Source of the DNA: Coriobacteriia bacterium
GTDB taxonomy: Bacteria > Actinomycetota > Coriobacteriia > Anaerosomatales > Anaerosomataceae
DNA: 33,906 bases
Assembly: GCA_030651765.1 (NCBI GenBank)
Contig: JAUSBY010000013.1
Span: 1 to 33,906 of the forward strand
Reading direction: 5' to 3'
The first letter of the stretch is position 1. Every line of letters starts with the position of its first letter. This document shows, piece by piece, positions 15,804 through 23,685 of the stretch. The position numbers were made by a program, and so were the translations under genes. The notes under the pieces are model-generated. The model made no database searches and was not told where the DNA came from. It was given only the letters and a program-made list of their open reading frames with translations.

Positions 15804-16733
15804 TTAGATACCCCTGCCGGAATCGGCCGACACGCGCACGGCGTCGGCATCGAGCAGGCTACCGTAGTCACGCACGTAGTCGTCGAAGGTAGGCGGCACG
15901 GGCGGCGCATGGTATGACCAGTCGAACCGCTCTGAGATCAGATCGGCGAAGTTCTCACGCACGAATCGCTCGGTACACACGTAGTCGAGCAGCGGGTCAT
16001 GCTCGGACATGCCGAAGAAGCACGGTTGCGGGTACGGCCCGGCGAGATCCTCCTCGGTCACTGTGAGAATCTCACGAACCTGCGCCACGAGGACCGCGAG
16101 TGTGGATGCCGAGTAGGACATGAGGCGGCCGCGAAGGTCGGTGGGGGTCTCGAAGCCACCGATGTCGCACATGAACCACACCACGAGTCGCACCGCGCGC
16201 TCGTTACCGAGCAGCCACGCGAGTGCGCGCCGCGGCAGACGGTGTTCGAGCGCCGATACCGCGGCCGAGATGAGCGCGCGGTCGATGGGCGGCCGCATGA
16301 GCGCACGGCTGCTCACACACGGCGACAGCAGCCCGACCTTGTCCACACGCTCCCCGAGCTGCTGCAACGCGCGCAGCGCCAGGATTCCGCCGAACGAGAA
16401 CCCCATGAGCGCGAACCGCTCGGCACCGAGGTGGTCGGCGAAGTCGCCGATCACCTGCGCGAGACGGGTGCTCGAGTAGCCCTCGGCAAGCGGCGTACTG
16501 CCGCCATGACCGGGCATCTCGAAGAAGTGCGTATGGTAGCGCTGGCCCATGAACTGGATCATGGGAGCCCAGTCCTCGGCAAGCGAGACCGTTGCGGGCA
16601 CGATGATGAGCGGCGGACCGTCGCCACACTCGGCATAGCGCAGTCGCGTACCGGGAAGCTCGACTTCGCGCAGGATGACGTCGCAGGGGTGAGGCACGAG
16701 ACTCCTCGTTTGGACAGCGGACGGACGTATCAT
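15804..16733 (-). CDS. Alpha/beta hydrolase
   Basis: The protein (309 residues from the ATG at 16733) has the alpha/beta hydrolase core. The oxyanion-side strand is PPLIIVPATVS, the second motif is FFEMPGHGGST, and the nucleophile elbow is GFSFGG with S113 and the LALRALQQLG helix after it. A late FFGMSEHDPLLDY probably supplies the acid; the catalytic histidine is not obvious, perhaps in the YHAPP segment. An ester, thioester or lipid-like substrate is possible but not deducible. The ATG at 16733 has GAAGG upstream; a TTG start at 16775 is the alternative. Confidence 0.75.
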   Translation of the reverse strand: MIRPSAVQTRSLVPHPCDVILREVELPGTRLRYAECGDGPPLIIVPATVSLAEDWAPMIQFMGQRYHTHFFEMPGHGGSTPLAEGYSSTRLAQVIGDFADHLGAERFALMGFSFGGILALRALQQLGERVDKVGLLSPCVSSRALMRPPIDRALISAAVSALEHRLPRRALAWLLGNERAVRLVVWFMCDIGGFETPTDLRGRLMSYSASTLAVLVAQVREILTVTEEDLAGPYPQPCFFGMSEHDPLLDYVCTERFVRENFADLISERFDWSYHAPPVPPTFDDYVRDYGSLLDADAVRVSADSGRGI

Positions 16734-17181
16734 CGCGCCTTCGGCTGCGCGCGGCAACAGCCGGTCCGTGACCAAGCGGGCGTGCGTGCGCTATAGTGAG
16801 GCCGATGGGGCACACGTCTACTCGACATCCCCGCCCGGCACGCCGGCAGCGCTCACGAGCCACCGGCCAGGTGCCCTTCTCACCCCTCTGGCAGCCTACG
16901 TGCGCATCTCGCGCGCGCGTATCCGAGCTCGTCCACGTCCGCGGATGTGGAGACCCGACCGGAGAACAGGCAGGTGAGCGTATGCGCAGGCTGGCATCGA
17001 CGCATCCGAGGAAGCGCCGCCGGAGATACGCGATGGCGGTGGTCCTCCAGCGTCAGATGTGCGCTATGGGAACCGTCGTGCACATCAGGCCGGTCAAGCG
17101 GATATTCGGCTCGGCCACCCCGTTCCACTTCTAGATAACGGCACCATCGCACCAGGCCCGCCGGTCTGCGAGAATCACGAC
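16734..17181. other. Intergenic region of about 450 bp between hydrolase and GNAT genes
   Basis: This stretch carries no recognisable conserved gene. A TATAGT box on the plus strand at 16793-16798 could be a -10 element. A 50-codon basic frame occupies 16982-17134 and is listed separately. I see no RNA gene or repeat in the rest. Confidence 0.5.
16982..17134 (+). CDS. Possible 50-residue basic protein
   Basis: A frame starts at ATG 16982 with AGGTGAG three bases upstream and stops at TAG 17134. The product is very basic in its first half (HPRKRRRRYAMAVVLQRQMC) and ends RIFGSATPFHF. No family is recognised. The good ribosome-binding site and the isolated position favour a real gene, while the arginine-rich composition is also what GC-rich noncoding DNA gives. 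Treat as tentative. Confidence 0.3.
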   Translation: MRRLASTHPRKRRRRYAMAVVLQRQMCAMGTVVHIRPVKRIFGSATPFHF

Positions 17182-17652
17182 ATGACCGAAGGGATAACCA
17201 TCATCCGCGCCACCGTGAGCGACGCTCACGAGATACTCGGCCTCATCAGGCGTGCGTTCGCCGCCGCAGCCAGGCTCTACGACGAGCCCGACCTGCCGCC
17301 GCTTGTCGAGTCGATCGACGAGCACGAAGCGCGGTACGCCACGCACGTCGTTCTCAAGGCGGTCGATCCGGATGGCACGATCGTAGGTAGCGTACAGGGT
17401 GAGGATCGCGCCGATGGCACGTGCTACGTCGCCCGGCTGGCAGTCGAGCCCTCACGGCGCAGGCAGGGCATCGGGCTGGCGCTGACAGCCGCCATCGAGG
17501 CCGAGTTCCCGGAGGCGCAGCGTTTCGAGCTGTTCACGGGACACCTGAACGAGTCGTCGCTGCACCTGTATGCGTCACTCGGCTACCGGGAGATTCGAAG
17601 GCAGCGCGAGAACGACCGTCTCACGCTGGTGTGGCTCGAGAAGGTTCGGTAG
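17182..17652 (+). CDS. GNAT-family N-acetyltransferase
   Basis: The 156-residue protein fits a single GNAT domain. Motif A is VARLAVEPSRRRQGIGLALTAAIE with the acetyl-CoA pyrophosphate loop RRQGIG (93-98), and motif B is LNESSLHLYASLGYREI. It transfers an acetyl group from acetyl-CoA to an amine; the substrate is unknown. The ATG at 17182 was chosen because the domain begins directly after it; its ribosome-binding site is weak, and upstream in-frame sequence to 17059 has no homology-like features. Confidence 0.85.
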   Translation: MTEGITIIRATVSDAHEILGLIRRAFAAAARLYDEPDLPPLVESIDEHEARYATHVVLKAVDPDGTIVGSVQGEDRADGTCYVARLAVEPSRRRQGIGLALTAAIEAEFPEAQRFELFTGHLNESSLHLYASLGYREIRRQRENDRLTLVWLEKVR

Positions 17653-17666
17653 CCGCGCTCCGGCGT

Positions 17667-18101
17667 CTACTCCGGGGGCACGAACCCGCTGCCCACGCCG
17701 ATCCCGCGCTCGGCGGCCCAGCCTTGCGGGAGCTCCACGACATACGCACTCGGACCGGGGCTGGTCGCCAGGCGGGACTCACCGGGGGACAGCGGCTCGA
17801 TCGCGCTCACCGTGAGGTCCTGGCCGATGAAGACGACGTCGATGGGAAACGAGACCTCCTTCATGGCGAAGGTCCGCACCCCGGCGTCCTCGAAGACGAA
17901 GAGCATGCCCTCGCCCGGCGCGAGCGGCTCATGGTCCTGCAGGCCGCGCGAACGGTCCCCGGGGTTCTCGGCGATCTCGACACGGACCTCGATGCCGTCC
18001 AGCACCACGACAGCTCGCTCGGCAGACATGGCACACCCGGTCATGACCATCGAAAGGACGAGCACTGCGGCCACCCGCACGGGCCACCGAAGCGCTACCA
18101 T
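17667..18101 (-). CDS. DUF192 lipoprotein
   Basis: The 144-residue precursor has a lipoprotein signal ending VMTGC (C23) and one DUF192 domain. That domain has ...NPGDRSRGLQDHEPLAPGEGMLFVFE, MKEVSFPIDVVFIGQDLTV and VVELPQGWAAERGIGVGS. DUF192 proteins are small beta-rich extracytoplasmic proteins of unknown activity; the RGL...GMLFVF and MK..PIDVVFI motifs are diagnostic. The ATG at 18101 is favoured, although GTG at 18128 is possible. It is convergent with the GNAT gene and divergent from the glycosyltransferase remnant, whose ATG is only eight bases away. Confidence 0.85.
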   Translation of the reverse strand: MVALRWPVRVAAVLVLSMVMTGCAMSAERAVVVLDGIEVRVEIAENPGDRSRGLQDHEPLAPGEGMLFVFEDAGVRTFAMKEVSFPIDVVFIGQDLTVSAIEPLSPGESRLATSPGPSAYVVELPQGWAAERGIGVGSGFVPPE

Positions 18102-18108
18102 CGTCCGT

Positions 18109-18213
18109 ATGAGGATCGGATGTGTCACGGATACCTATCTGCCCGAGACGAACGGCATCGTCACGGCTGGCGGACGACGCACGCGCCGGCTGGTCGAGAA
18201 CCGGCACCACTGA
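18109..18213 (+). pseudogene. N-terminal remnant of a GT4-type glycosyltransferase
   Basis: The frame from ATG 18109 reads MRIGCVTDTYLPETNGIV..., the hallmark N-terminus of GT4 mannosyl/glucosyltransferases that act on lipid carriers. After about 20 residues the similarity breaks into GGRRTRRLVENRHH and stops at TGA 18211. Only 34 codons of a protein normally near 380 residues long remain. The break and the LVEN segment, which resembles the next conserved helix, suggest an internal deletion. The stop lies just before the ribosome-binding site of the CDF gene, so the remnant may now act as a leader. Confidence 0.6.
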
Positions 18214-18225
18214 CGAAGGAGCATG

Positions 18226-19155
18226 ATGGCGACGCACGGGGGTTCGAAGATGGCAGTGGTGGCAGCGGTGGTCGCCAACCTCGCTGTGGCCATCATCAAG
18301 TTCATCGCGGCCGGGATCACCGGCTCGTCGGCGATGATCTCGGAAGGCATCCACTCACTCGTGGATACGGGCAACGGCGGACTGCTGCTCCTCGGCATGG
18401 ACAGGTCTCAACGGCCCGCCGATGCGGGACACCCGTTCGGGCACGGCAAGGCGCTCTACTTCTGGAGCCTCGTGGTGGCCGTTTCGATCTTCGGCATCGG
18501 CGGCGGCATGTCGCTGTACGAGGGCATCGCGCACATCCGGCACGTCGCGCCGAACGCCGAGCTCTCGAATCCCACCGTGAACTACATCGTGCTCGGAATC
18601 GCGTTCATCGTCGAAGGCATCTCGTTCTCGGTGGCGATGAAGGAGTTCCGGAAGGCGAAGGGCTCGCGTGGCGCCTGGGAGTTCATCCGCGAGTCGAAGG
18701 ATCCGAGTCTGTACACCGTGGTGCTCGAGGACTCGGCGGCCATGACCGGTCTCGTCTTCGCGTTCCTCGGCGTGTTCTTTGGCCACCTACTCAACAACCC
18801 GTACCTGGACGGCGTGGCATCGATCGCCATCGGCCTGCTGCTGATGTCCGTCGCGTTCGTGCTCGCCGCCGAGACGAAGGGGCTGTTGCTGGGCGAAGGT
18901 ATGAGCGAAAAGGACCTCGCCGAGCTCAGAGCGATTGTCGAGGCCGATGCGGACGTAGCACGGGCGGGAGACATCCTGACGATGTACATGGGCCCGCACG
19001 ACCTGCTGGTGAACCTGGGCGTGACGTTCAAGCCTGGTCTGCGTGCCGAGGCCATGCACGAATCGATCCGACGCATCGAGACCGCGATCAGAACGCGACA
19101 CCCGGAGTGCACGCGCGTCTATATCGAGGCCGAGTCGCTGCCGGTCACTCCGTGA
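18226..19155 (+). CDS. Cation diffusion facilitator (CDF) metal transporter
   Basis: This 309-residue membrane protein has six predicted helices and a C-terminal cytoplasmic domain, the CDF layout of proton-coupled divalent-metal efflux. Metal-site residues are H43-SLV-D47 in helix 2 and the LEDSAAMTG segment (E168/D169) in helix 5. The conserved HPFGHGKALYFW follows helix 2. The E/D variant in helix 5 resembles the ZnT9-like branch rather than YiiP, so the metal is uncertain (Zn, Mn or Fe). AAGGAG lies four bases before the ATG at 18226 and only one base before the ATG at 18223, so 18226 is preferred. Confidence 0.9.
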   Translation: MATHGGSKMAVVAAVVANLAVAIIKFIAAGITGSSAMISEGIHSLVDTGNGGLLLLGMDRSQRPADAGHPFGHGKALYFWSLVVAVSIFGIGGGMSLYEGIAHIRHVAPNAELSNPTVNYIVLGIAFIVEGISFSVAMKEFRKAKGSRGAWEFIRESKDPSLYTVVLEDSAAMTGLVFAFLGVFFGHLLNNPYLDGVASIAIGLLLMSVAFVLAAETKGLLLGEGMSEKDLAELRAIVEADADVARAGDILTMYMGPHDLLVNLGVTFKPGLRAEAMHESIRRIETAIRTRHPECTRVYIEAESLPVTP

Positions 19156-19159
19156 AATG

Positions 19160-19197
19160 ACTCGGCCCGCCAACGGAGAACCCGTGACGGGCCGAGT
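19160..19197. terminator. Terminator hairpin after the CDF gene
   Basis: ACTCGGCCCG pairs with CGGGCCGAGT over 10 bp across an 18-base loop. It lies between the CDF stop and the convergent gene ending at 19225 and can serve both. There is no clear T-tract. Confidence 0.6.
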
Positions 19198-19224
19198 GCG
19201 GGGGCATCGCGGTCGAACCGGGGC

Positions 19225-19620
19225 TCAGTACGCGAAAGAGGCCCCGTCGAGAGCCTGGCCCGTGCCTGCGGCCAACTCCCGGACACCCATCACTATCGCG
19301 CGCACTGCATCGATGGTCGCCATGCGCTGCGTACCGTGCCGACGCAGACGGTCTCCCAGACTCACGATCTGGCGGGTGTGCTCGAAGTCGAGCTTGCTGA
19401 AGTGCAACTCGTCCCACTCGGCGCGCGTGCTCACAGCCCAGAGTTCGCCGAGAAGCCAGCGCAGGCTCACCAGATCTTCCTGCGTGAGGTAGTACCAGTC
19501 GGCCCGAAGACCATGCCGGAGACGCTCGAGCGCACGCTCGACGGCGCGCTGCCGGTTGACCTCGTACAGACGCATGCCGAGGTCCTCATCGGTCATATCC
19601 GGGCGGATGACGGTACCCAT
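19225..19620 (-). CDS. Hypothetical helical protein
   Basis: The 131-residue product is rich in arginine, leucine and glutamate. It is predicted to be helical and soluble, with no cysteine and no membrane segment. Segments such as NRQRAVERALERLRHGLRADWYYLTQEDLVSLRWLL look like long amphipathic helices. I do not recognise a family. ATG 19620 has AGGGAT about 8 bases upstream, whereas the ATG at 19629 has AAGGG directly abutting it, so 19620 is preferred. It stands alone between the CDF gene and a membrane-protein gene. Confidence 0.55.
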   Translation of the reverse strand: MGTVIRPDMTDEDLGMRLYEVNRQRAVERALERLRHGLRADWYYLTQEDLVSLRWLLGELWAVSTRAEWDELHFSKLDFEHTRQIVSLGDRLRRHGTQRMATIDAVRAIVMGVRELAAGTGQALDGASFAY

Positions 19621-19739
19621 GCGATTCATCCCTTCACGTGGGGCATGGGTGACCTATTCGGTGCGAAGAGTATCCATCCTGCCGCCATGAAGAAGCCCGC
19701 TGCGACCTGAGCCTTGGTTAACGGGCTGGACGGCTTCGC

Positions 19740-20447
19740 TCAATCACCATTGCTCATCAGCCGCGCCGCCATCGAGTCGGCCTCGTGACGCAGCATGACG
19801 ACCTCGGGATCGAGGTCGAGCGCGTGCTCGAGACGCTCAAGCAGCCGGTCGCCGCCGCGGAACGCCGTCCATCGCAGACGACGGGCGAGAGGCTCCCACG
19901 GACTCAGCCGGTTCCGGAACCACAGCCAGGACATCACGAGTGCCAGCGCGCCGAGCGGGATGGCAACCACCCAATCGTGCTCCGGGGACAGCGCTGCAGC
20001 AGTCACACCAAGCGCCATCGCGGTGATGGGCCACACGAGCGGCGTCGGCTGGTTCATCACGAGGAACATGAGCTTGGGTACCTCGATGACGCCACCCTTG
20101 GGCTCGAAGTTGATCTCCGCCCGCCTGAGTCGGATGTAGACCGCAAGCGCACCTCTCCGGCGACGCATGTCCCACATCGTCGCGAGCAGGAAGGTCGCAA
20201 ACGACACGCCCACGGCCCACCGCACGACCGCCCGTGCCTCGGGAACACCGAGCACGACCCCCGCGCCGGCAAGCAGCGCCGCGAGGATGTAGAGCATCGG
20301 CATACCGAACGCGGGCTCGTCCAGGCGCGCATCGGCCACATCGGCGACATCGGTGGAGAGCAGGTAACCCCAGCCGATAGGATCGCGCGCGGACGCCACC
20401 GCGACGACAAGCGCGAATCCCATGAGCCCGAGCGCGATCGGCAGCAT
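19740..20447 (-). CDS. Multi-pass membrane protein of unknown function
   Basis: The 235-residue protein has about five hydrophobic segments (near 3-20, 49-67, 75-91, 135-152 and 160-177) and a charged cytoplasmic C-terminus. The tail, LLERLEHALDLDPEVVMLRHEADSMAARL, could form a short coiled coil. A conserved-looking loop, RRAEINFEPKGGVIEVPKL, separates helices 3 and 4. I cannot name it. The ATG at 20447 has AAGGAA upstream. It is co-directional with the CWB2 adhesin gene, 255 bases downstream of it. Confidence 0.6.
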   Translation of the reverse strand: MLPIALGLMGFALVVAVASARDPIGWGYLLSTDVADVADARLDEPAFGMPMLYILAALLAGAGVVLGVPEARAVVRWAVGVSFATFLLATMWDMRRRRGALAVYIRLRRAEINFEPKGGVIEVPKLMFLVMNQPTPLVWPITAMALGVTAAALSPEHDWVVAIPLGALALVMSWLWFRNRLSPWEPLARRLRWTAFRGGDRLLERLEHALDLDPEVVMLRHEADSMAARLMSNGD

Positions 20448-20553
20448 CCGGAGTGTTCCTTCTTAGGCGCGTCGTGGAGCGGACGTGACGTACGTGTGGA
20501 ATACGCCGCGGCAGCGCGTATCCCTGCCGGACTCGCCCGCCGAAGGTCGGACC

Positions 20554-20591
20554 ACCCGTGCCCCGCTCCGATGTGCGGGCGGGGCACGGGT
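20554..20591. terminator. Strong hairpin downstream of the beta-roll surface-protein gene
   Basis: ACCCGTGCCCCGC pairs perfectly over 13 bp with GCGGGGCACGGGT across a 12-base loop. A second small hairpin, CGTCCT-CGA-AGGACG (20685-20699), lies directly after the stop codon of the surface-protein gene. Neither has a T-tract. One or both probably end the surface-protein transcript. Confidence 0.5.
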
Positions 20592-20702
20592 GTCTGATGG
20601 TGGGCGATAGTTGACACGCTCCGAACGCCGTGAAGAACGGCCATCCACTCAGCCGGCACACCGGAATCCTGGGCCCGGTCCAGCCGTCCTCGAAGGACGC
20701 CG

Positions 20703-21746
20703 CTACTCGTCCTGGAAGAGGCCGCCCGCTCGCCAGTCGTAGGCTCCGGTGACCGTCCTGTCTAAGCCGCCGCTCACGGAGCTGTAGCTGCCCACGGCGG
20801 CGTTATTGCTGCCGCCGTTCACCGAGCTATAGCTGCCCGAGGCAGCGTTGAGGCGGCCGCCACTCACCGAGCCATAGCTGCCAGAAGCGGCGTTATTGCT
20901 GCCGCCGCTTACTGAGCTACGTTCACCCAAGGCGATGTTGCTGAACCCGCCGTTCACCGAGCTATACAATCCCGAGGCAGTGTTGGAAAAGCCGCCGTTC
21001 ACCGAGCTATACGAACCCGAGGCGGTGTTGTTGTAGCCCCCGCTCACCGAGCTATGGCTGCCCGAGACGGTGTTACGCGAGCCTGCGACGAGCCCGCCCC
21101 AGCTCGTCCAATTGTGCCCCGGTCCGACCACGAGAGTATGCGAGCCGGTGCGCTCGGTCTCGGCTGACGCGCGCATCTCGTTGTAGCCGAGAATGAGGTT
21201 GCCGCGTCCGTTGGCGTTGAAGGTCTGGCCGGCGCCAGAACGCACGTGCACGTTGGCGCCGGTGAAGATGACGTGGGGTCCTGCAAGCCCTCCGACCGTA
21301 CCAGGCTCGACCGTGACGTAGGGCGCGAGGTCGAGCACACCGGCCATCCCCGTCTCTAGAAACGCAGCGTCTGCCCGCTTGGCTACGAGGGCTGCGGTCT
21401 CGTAGCGGTCCTTACCGCCGATGCGCTCGATGTCGGTGACGCCGAGCGTGCTCAAGGCGCTGACGACCGCCGGGCCGACGGCGCCCTCGCCACCTAAGAT
21501 GATCACCTTGGGCTTCACGCGGCGCGAGATCTCTGCGGCCGTCGCAGATGGGATACTGTCCTTCCCGGTCAGCAGGATGGGCGCCGCGTAGGCCTGGGAC
21601 AGGATCCCTCCCGCAAGCGCGTCGGGGAAGCTGGTACCCGTTGCCAGTATGACCATATTCGTGGGCCCTGCGGCCTGTGCCGCATCTGGTGCGACCAGGA
21701 AGACCATCGCGAGCGCGAGTGCGGCGATGACGAGTGTCGTTCTCAT
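20703..21746 (-). CDS. Secreted CWB2 cell-wall protein with beta-roll (Hep/Hag-like) repeats
   Basis: The 347-residue precursor has a signal peptide (cleavage near AQA-A, residue 26). One CWB2 cell-wall-binding unit follows at about 30-127 (ATGTSFPDALAGGILS...APILLTGKD...VIILGGEGAVGP...RYETA). A spacer comes next, then eight tandem 15-residue repeats at 217-336 with consensus SSVSGGxNNxASGSY. CWB2 normally occurs as three units and binds cell-wall polymers; here there is one. The 15-residue repeats resemble the left-handed beta-roll motifs of trimeric autotransporter heads (YadA, Hep/Hag), unusual in a Gram-positive protein. The last 11 residues (DWRAGGLFQDE) carry no sorting signal. The ATG at 21746 is preferred because it gives the signal peptide. 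Confidence 0.82.
   Translation of the reverse strand: MRTTLVIAALALAMVFLVAPDAAQAAGPTNMVILATGTSFPDALAGGILSQAYAAPILLTGKDSIPSATAAEISRRVKPKVIILGGEGAVGPAVVSALSTLGVTDIERIGGKDRYETAALVAKRADAAFLETGMAGVLDLAPYVTVEPGTVGGLAGPHVIFTGANVHVRSGAGQTFNANGRGNLILGYNEMRASAETERTGSHTLVVGPGHNWTSWGGLVAGSRNTVSGSHSSVSGGYNNTASGSYSSVNGGFSNTASGLYSSVNGGFSNIALGERSSVSGGSNNAASGSYGSVSGGRLNAASGSYSSVNGGSNNAAVGSYSSVSGGLDRTVTGAYDWRAGGLFQDE
20739..21098 (-). repeat. Eight tandem 45-bp repeats encoding the beta-roll
   Basis: Eight consecutive 45-bp units encode 15 residues each. Positions V-S/N-G-G and A-S-G-S-Y are the most conserved, and the first unit (21054-21098) and last unit (20739-20783) are most diverged. Nucleotide similarity between inner units, for example those at 20964-21053, is high, so copy number could vary between strains. 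Confidence 0.85.
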
Positions 21747-21908
21747 GACGTTTCCCCCTCGGAGAGAGTGGCGATGTCCCGAGTATACCCGCCAAGGTGG
21801 GCCATCGAAGGGAGGGGCATGCACACCGGTGGAGCTCGTTCCCGTGCTTCATGCATACCGACGACTGCCGGGAACGCAACAGCCCCGCAACGCAGGGTGC
21901 CAACGAAC

Positions 21909-21937
21909 AGAGGCCGGTCCTGATCGGGCCCGGCCTC
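21909..21937 (-). terminator. Terminator of tRNA-Val
   Basis: AGAGGCCGG pairs with CCGGCCTCT over 9 bp across an 11-base loop, 9 bases past the tRNA 3' end on the minus strand. The following GTTCGTTGG is mildly T-rich. Confidence 0.6.
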
Positions 21938-21945
21938 TCTGTTGC

Positions 21946-22020
21946 TGGTGGGCGATGAGGGATTTGAACCCCCGACCTCCTCCTTGTAAGGGAGGCACTC
22001 TCCCGCTGAGTTAATCGCCC
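21946..22020 (-). tRNA. tRNA-Val (TAC)
   Basis: On the minus strand the gene begins GGGCGATTAACTCAG. Acceptor stem GGGCGAT/ATCGCCC, anticodon stem CCTCC/GGAGG around CTTACAA (anticodon TAC), T arm CGGGGGTTCAAATCCCT, discriminator A and an encoded CCA (21948-21946) all fit a complete valine tRNA. Confidence 0.96.
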
Positions 22021-22074
22021 GAACGACGTGCGAGGCACATTCTAGCAGCTTAACGCCGGGGAAGCCCCGGGCGG

Positions 22075-23685
22075 CTAGAGGACCGCTGCAGAGTCTGCGT
22101 CGGCGACGAGTACGTCAGCCTCCGGCGGCTCCGGAGGGAGAACGAGCGTGAACACGGAGCCGACGCCGACCTCACTGGTCGCCGAGATCGTCCCGCCGAT
22201 GGCCTCGGCCAGTCGTCGCGAGATCGCCAACCCGAGACCGGTCCCTGCATGCACCCTCGAGGCGTCGGGTCGTGCCTGGTGAAAGTGGTCGAAGATCGCC
22301 TCGATCTCGGATGCCGGTATACCGATCCCAGTGTCGCGGACCTCGAATGCGACGGACCCGTCCGAGCTACCGCTGACCATGACCTCCACCGCGCCTTCAT
22401 TCGTGAACTTCACCGCATTGGAAAGCAGATTGAGCATGATCTGCTCCAGCTTGCCGCGATCGGTGCTGATGATCTCCGGCGCATCCTCCGCAACGATCCA
22501 GTTCAGGGCTATCCGCTGGCCGGCCGCGATCGGCGACATCATATCCATGAGCATGCCGATCGCCTCGGCAACGTGAAACGACGTCACGTCGATCCGCGCC
22601 CGCCCGGCCTCCAACCGCGCAAGGTCGAGAACGTCGTCGATGAGCGACAGCAACTGCTGTCCGGAGTGGAGCACCATCGTCAGCTGCCGCTCCTGCTCGT
22701 CGGTCAGGTCACCTGCCATCCGTTTGAGCATGATGTCCGTGAAGCCGATGATCGAGTTGAGCGGCGTACGCAACTCGTGGCTCATCGACGCCATGAAGTC
22801 GTCCTTGGCGCGTGTCGCCTGCCGCAGGTTGTCGTTGAGCGCAAGCAACTCGCCTGTGCGCGCCTCCACCAGCTGTTCAAGGTGATCGCGATACTCGCTC
22901 AGTTCGCGCTCGGCGCGACGGCGGTCGGTTACCTCGTGTTCGAGCATCGTGTGTGACTGCTGCAACTCGGCTACCATACCGTCGAAGGTGGTCGCCAGTT
23001 CGCCGACCTCGTCCGAGCTCCTGATCCCGCTCCGTGCGGAGAGTCTGCCGCGCCCGACCTCCCGGGCGGTATCACGCAGCGCGCGGATCGGCGTCACGAT
23101 CGTGCGGTTCGTCGACACCCCGATGATGACCATCACCGACACGCCCGAAAGCGCGATCGCAAGCACGAGAGCGAACGTGCGCTGCTGGGTGGTGATCGCG
23201 TCCAGGCTCGAACGCTCACCGAGCGTCACCGAGTCCGACACCATGGACTGCATGACGACAAGCAGGCGTGCAGCGAGCCGGGACTGATACTCCCGGGAGA
23301 TCACGGGGTCGACTTCACCGAGCGCGCCCTGCTCGTGGGCGACCGTGATCTCGTCGAACAACAGGTACGCCTCGGCACTGCTCTCTCGCACATGGTCGAG
23401 GAGTGGCTCATCGGCACCGGAGACGAGCGCAAGCCCGCTAAGCACATGCTCGAGTTCGGCGTGCATCGCACGCCACTGCCGCTCGGCACGAGGTTCGTAG
23501 TGGATGAGGTAGTCGGTGGTGAGCATCGAGAGCTCGAAGATCTGATTGAGCGACTCGGCGACCTTGTCGTTGCGATCGATCGCGCGCTCAACGGCATGCA
23601 TGCCAAGAACCAGCACGAACGTCACGCTGAGCGCGATCAAGACTGCAAGGAGAGCGCTCAGCTGTATGCGGGTCCTGATCCTCAT
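22075..23685 (-). CDS. Membrane-bound sensor histidine kinase (HAMP, HisKA, HATPase)
   Basis: The 536-residue kinase has helix 1 (about 8-28), an extracytoplasmic helical domain of about 140 residues, helix 2 (about 171-192), HAMP (193-245) and a coiled coil. The H-box SHELRTPLNS follows (H303 phosphorylated), then N-box LLSNAVKF, G1 DTGIGI (451-456) and G2 GTGLGL (481-486). The C-terminus, EADVLVADADSAAVL, looks like the first strand of a receiver domain but stops after the DAD motif, so no receiver is present. The ATG at 23685 overlaps the stop of the substrate-binding gene (ATGA), a sign of coupling. No response regulator is in the window. Confidence 0.93.
   Translation of the reverse strand: MRIRTRIQLSALLAVLIALSVTFVLVLGMHAVERAIDRNDKVAESLNQIFELSMLTTDYLIHYEPRAERQWRAMHAELEHVLSGLALVSGADEPLLDHVRESSAEAYLLFDEITVAHEQGALGEVDPVISREYQSRLAARLLVVMQSMVSDSVTLGERSSLDAITTQQRTFALVLAIALSGVSVMVIIGVSTNRTIVTPIRALRDTAREVGRGRLSARSGIRSSDEVGELATTFDGMVAELQQSHTMLEHEVTDRRRAERELSEYRDHLEQLVEARTGELLALNDNLRQATRAKDDFMASMSHELRTPLNSIIGFTDIMLKRMAGDLTDEQERQLTMVLHSGQQLLSLIDDVLDLARLEAGRARIDVTSFHVAEAIGMLMDMMSPIAAGQRIALNWIVAEDAPEIISTDRGKLEQIMLNLLSNAVKFTNEGAVEVMVSGSSDGSVAFEVRDTGIGIPASEIEAIFDHFHQARPDASRVHAGTGLGLAISRRLAEAIGGTISATSEVGVGSVFTLVLPPEPPEADVLVADADSAAVL

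Noticed and set aside
20739-21098. CRISPR array
   Set aside because: The 45-bp periodicity is in-frame coding repeats without spacers.
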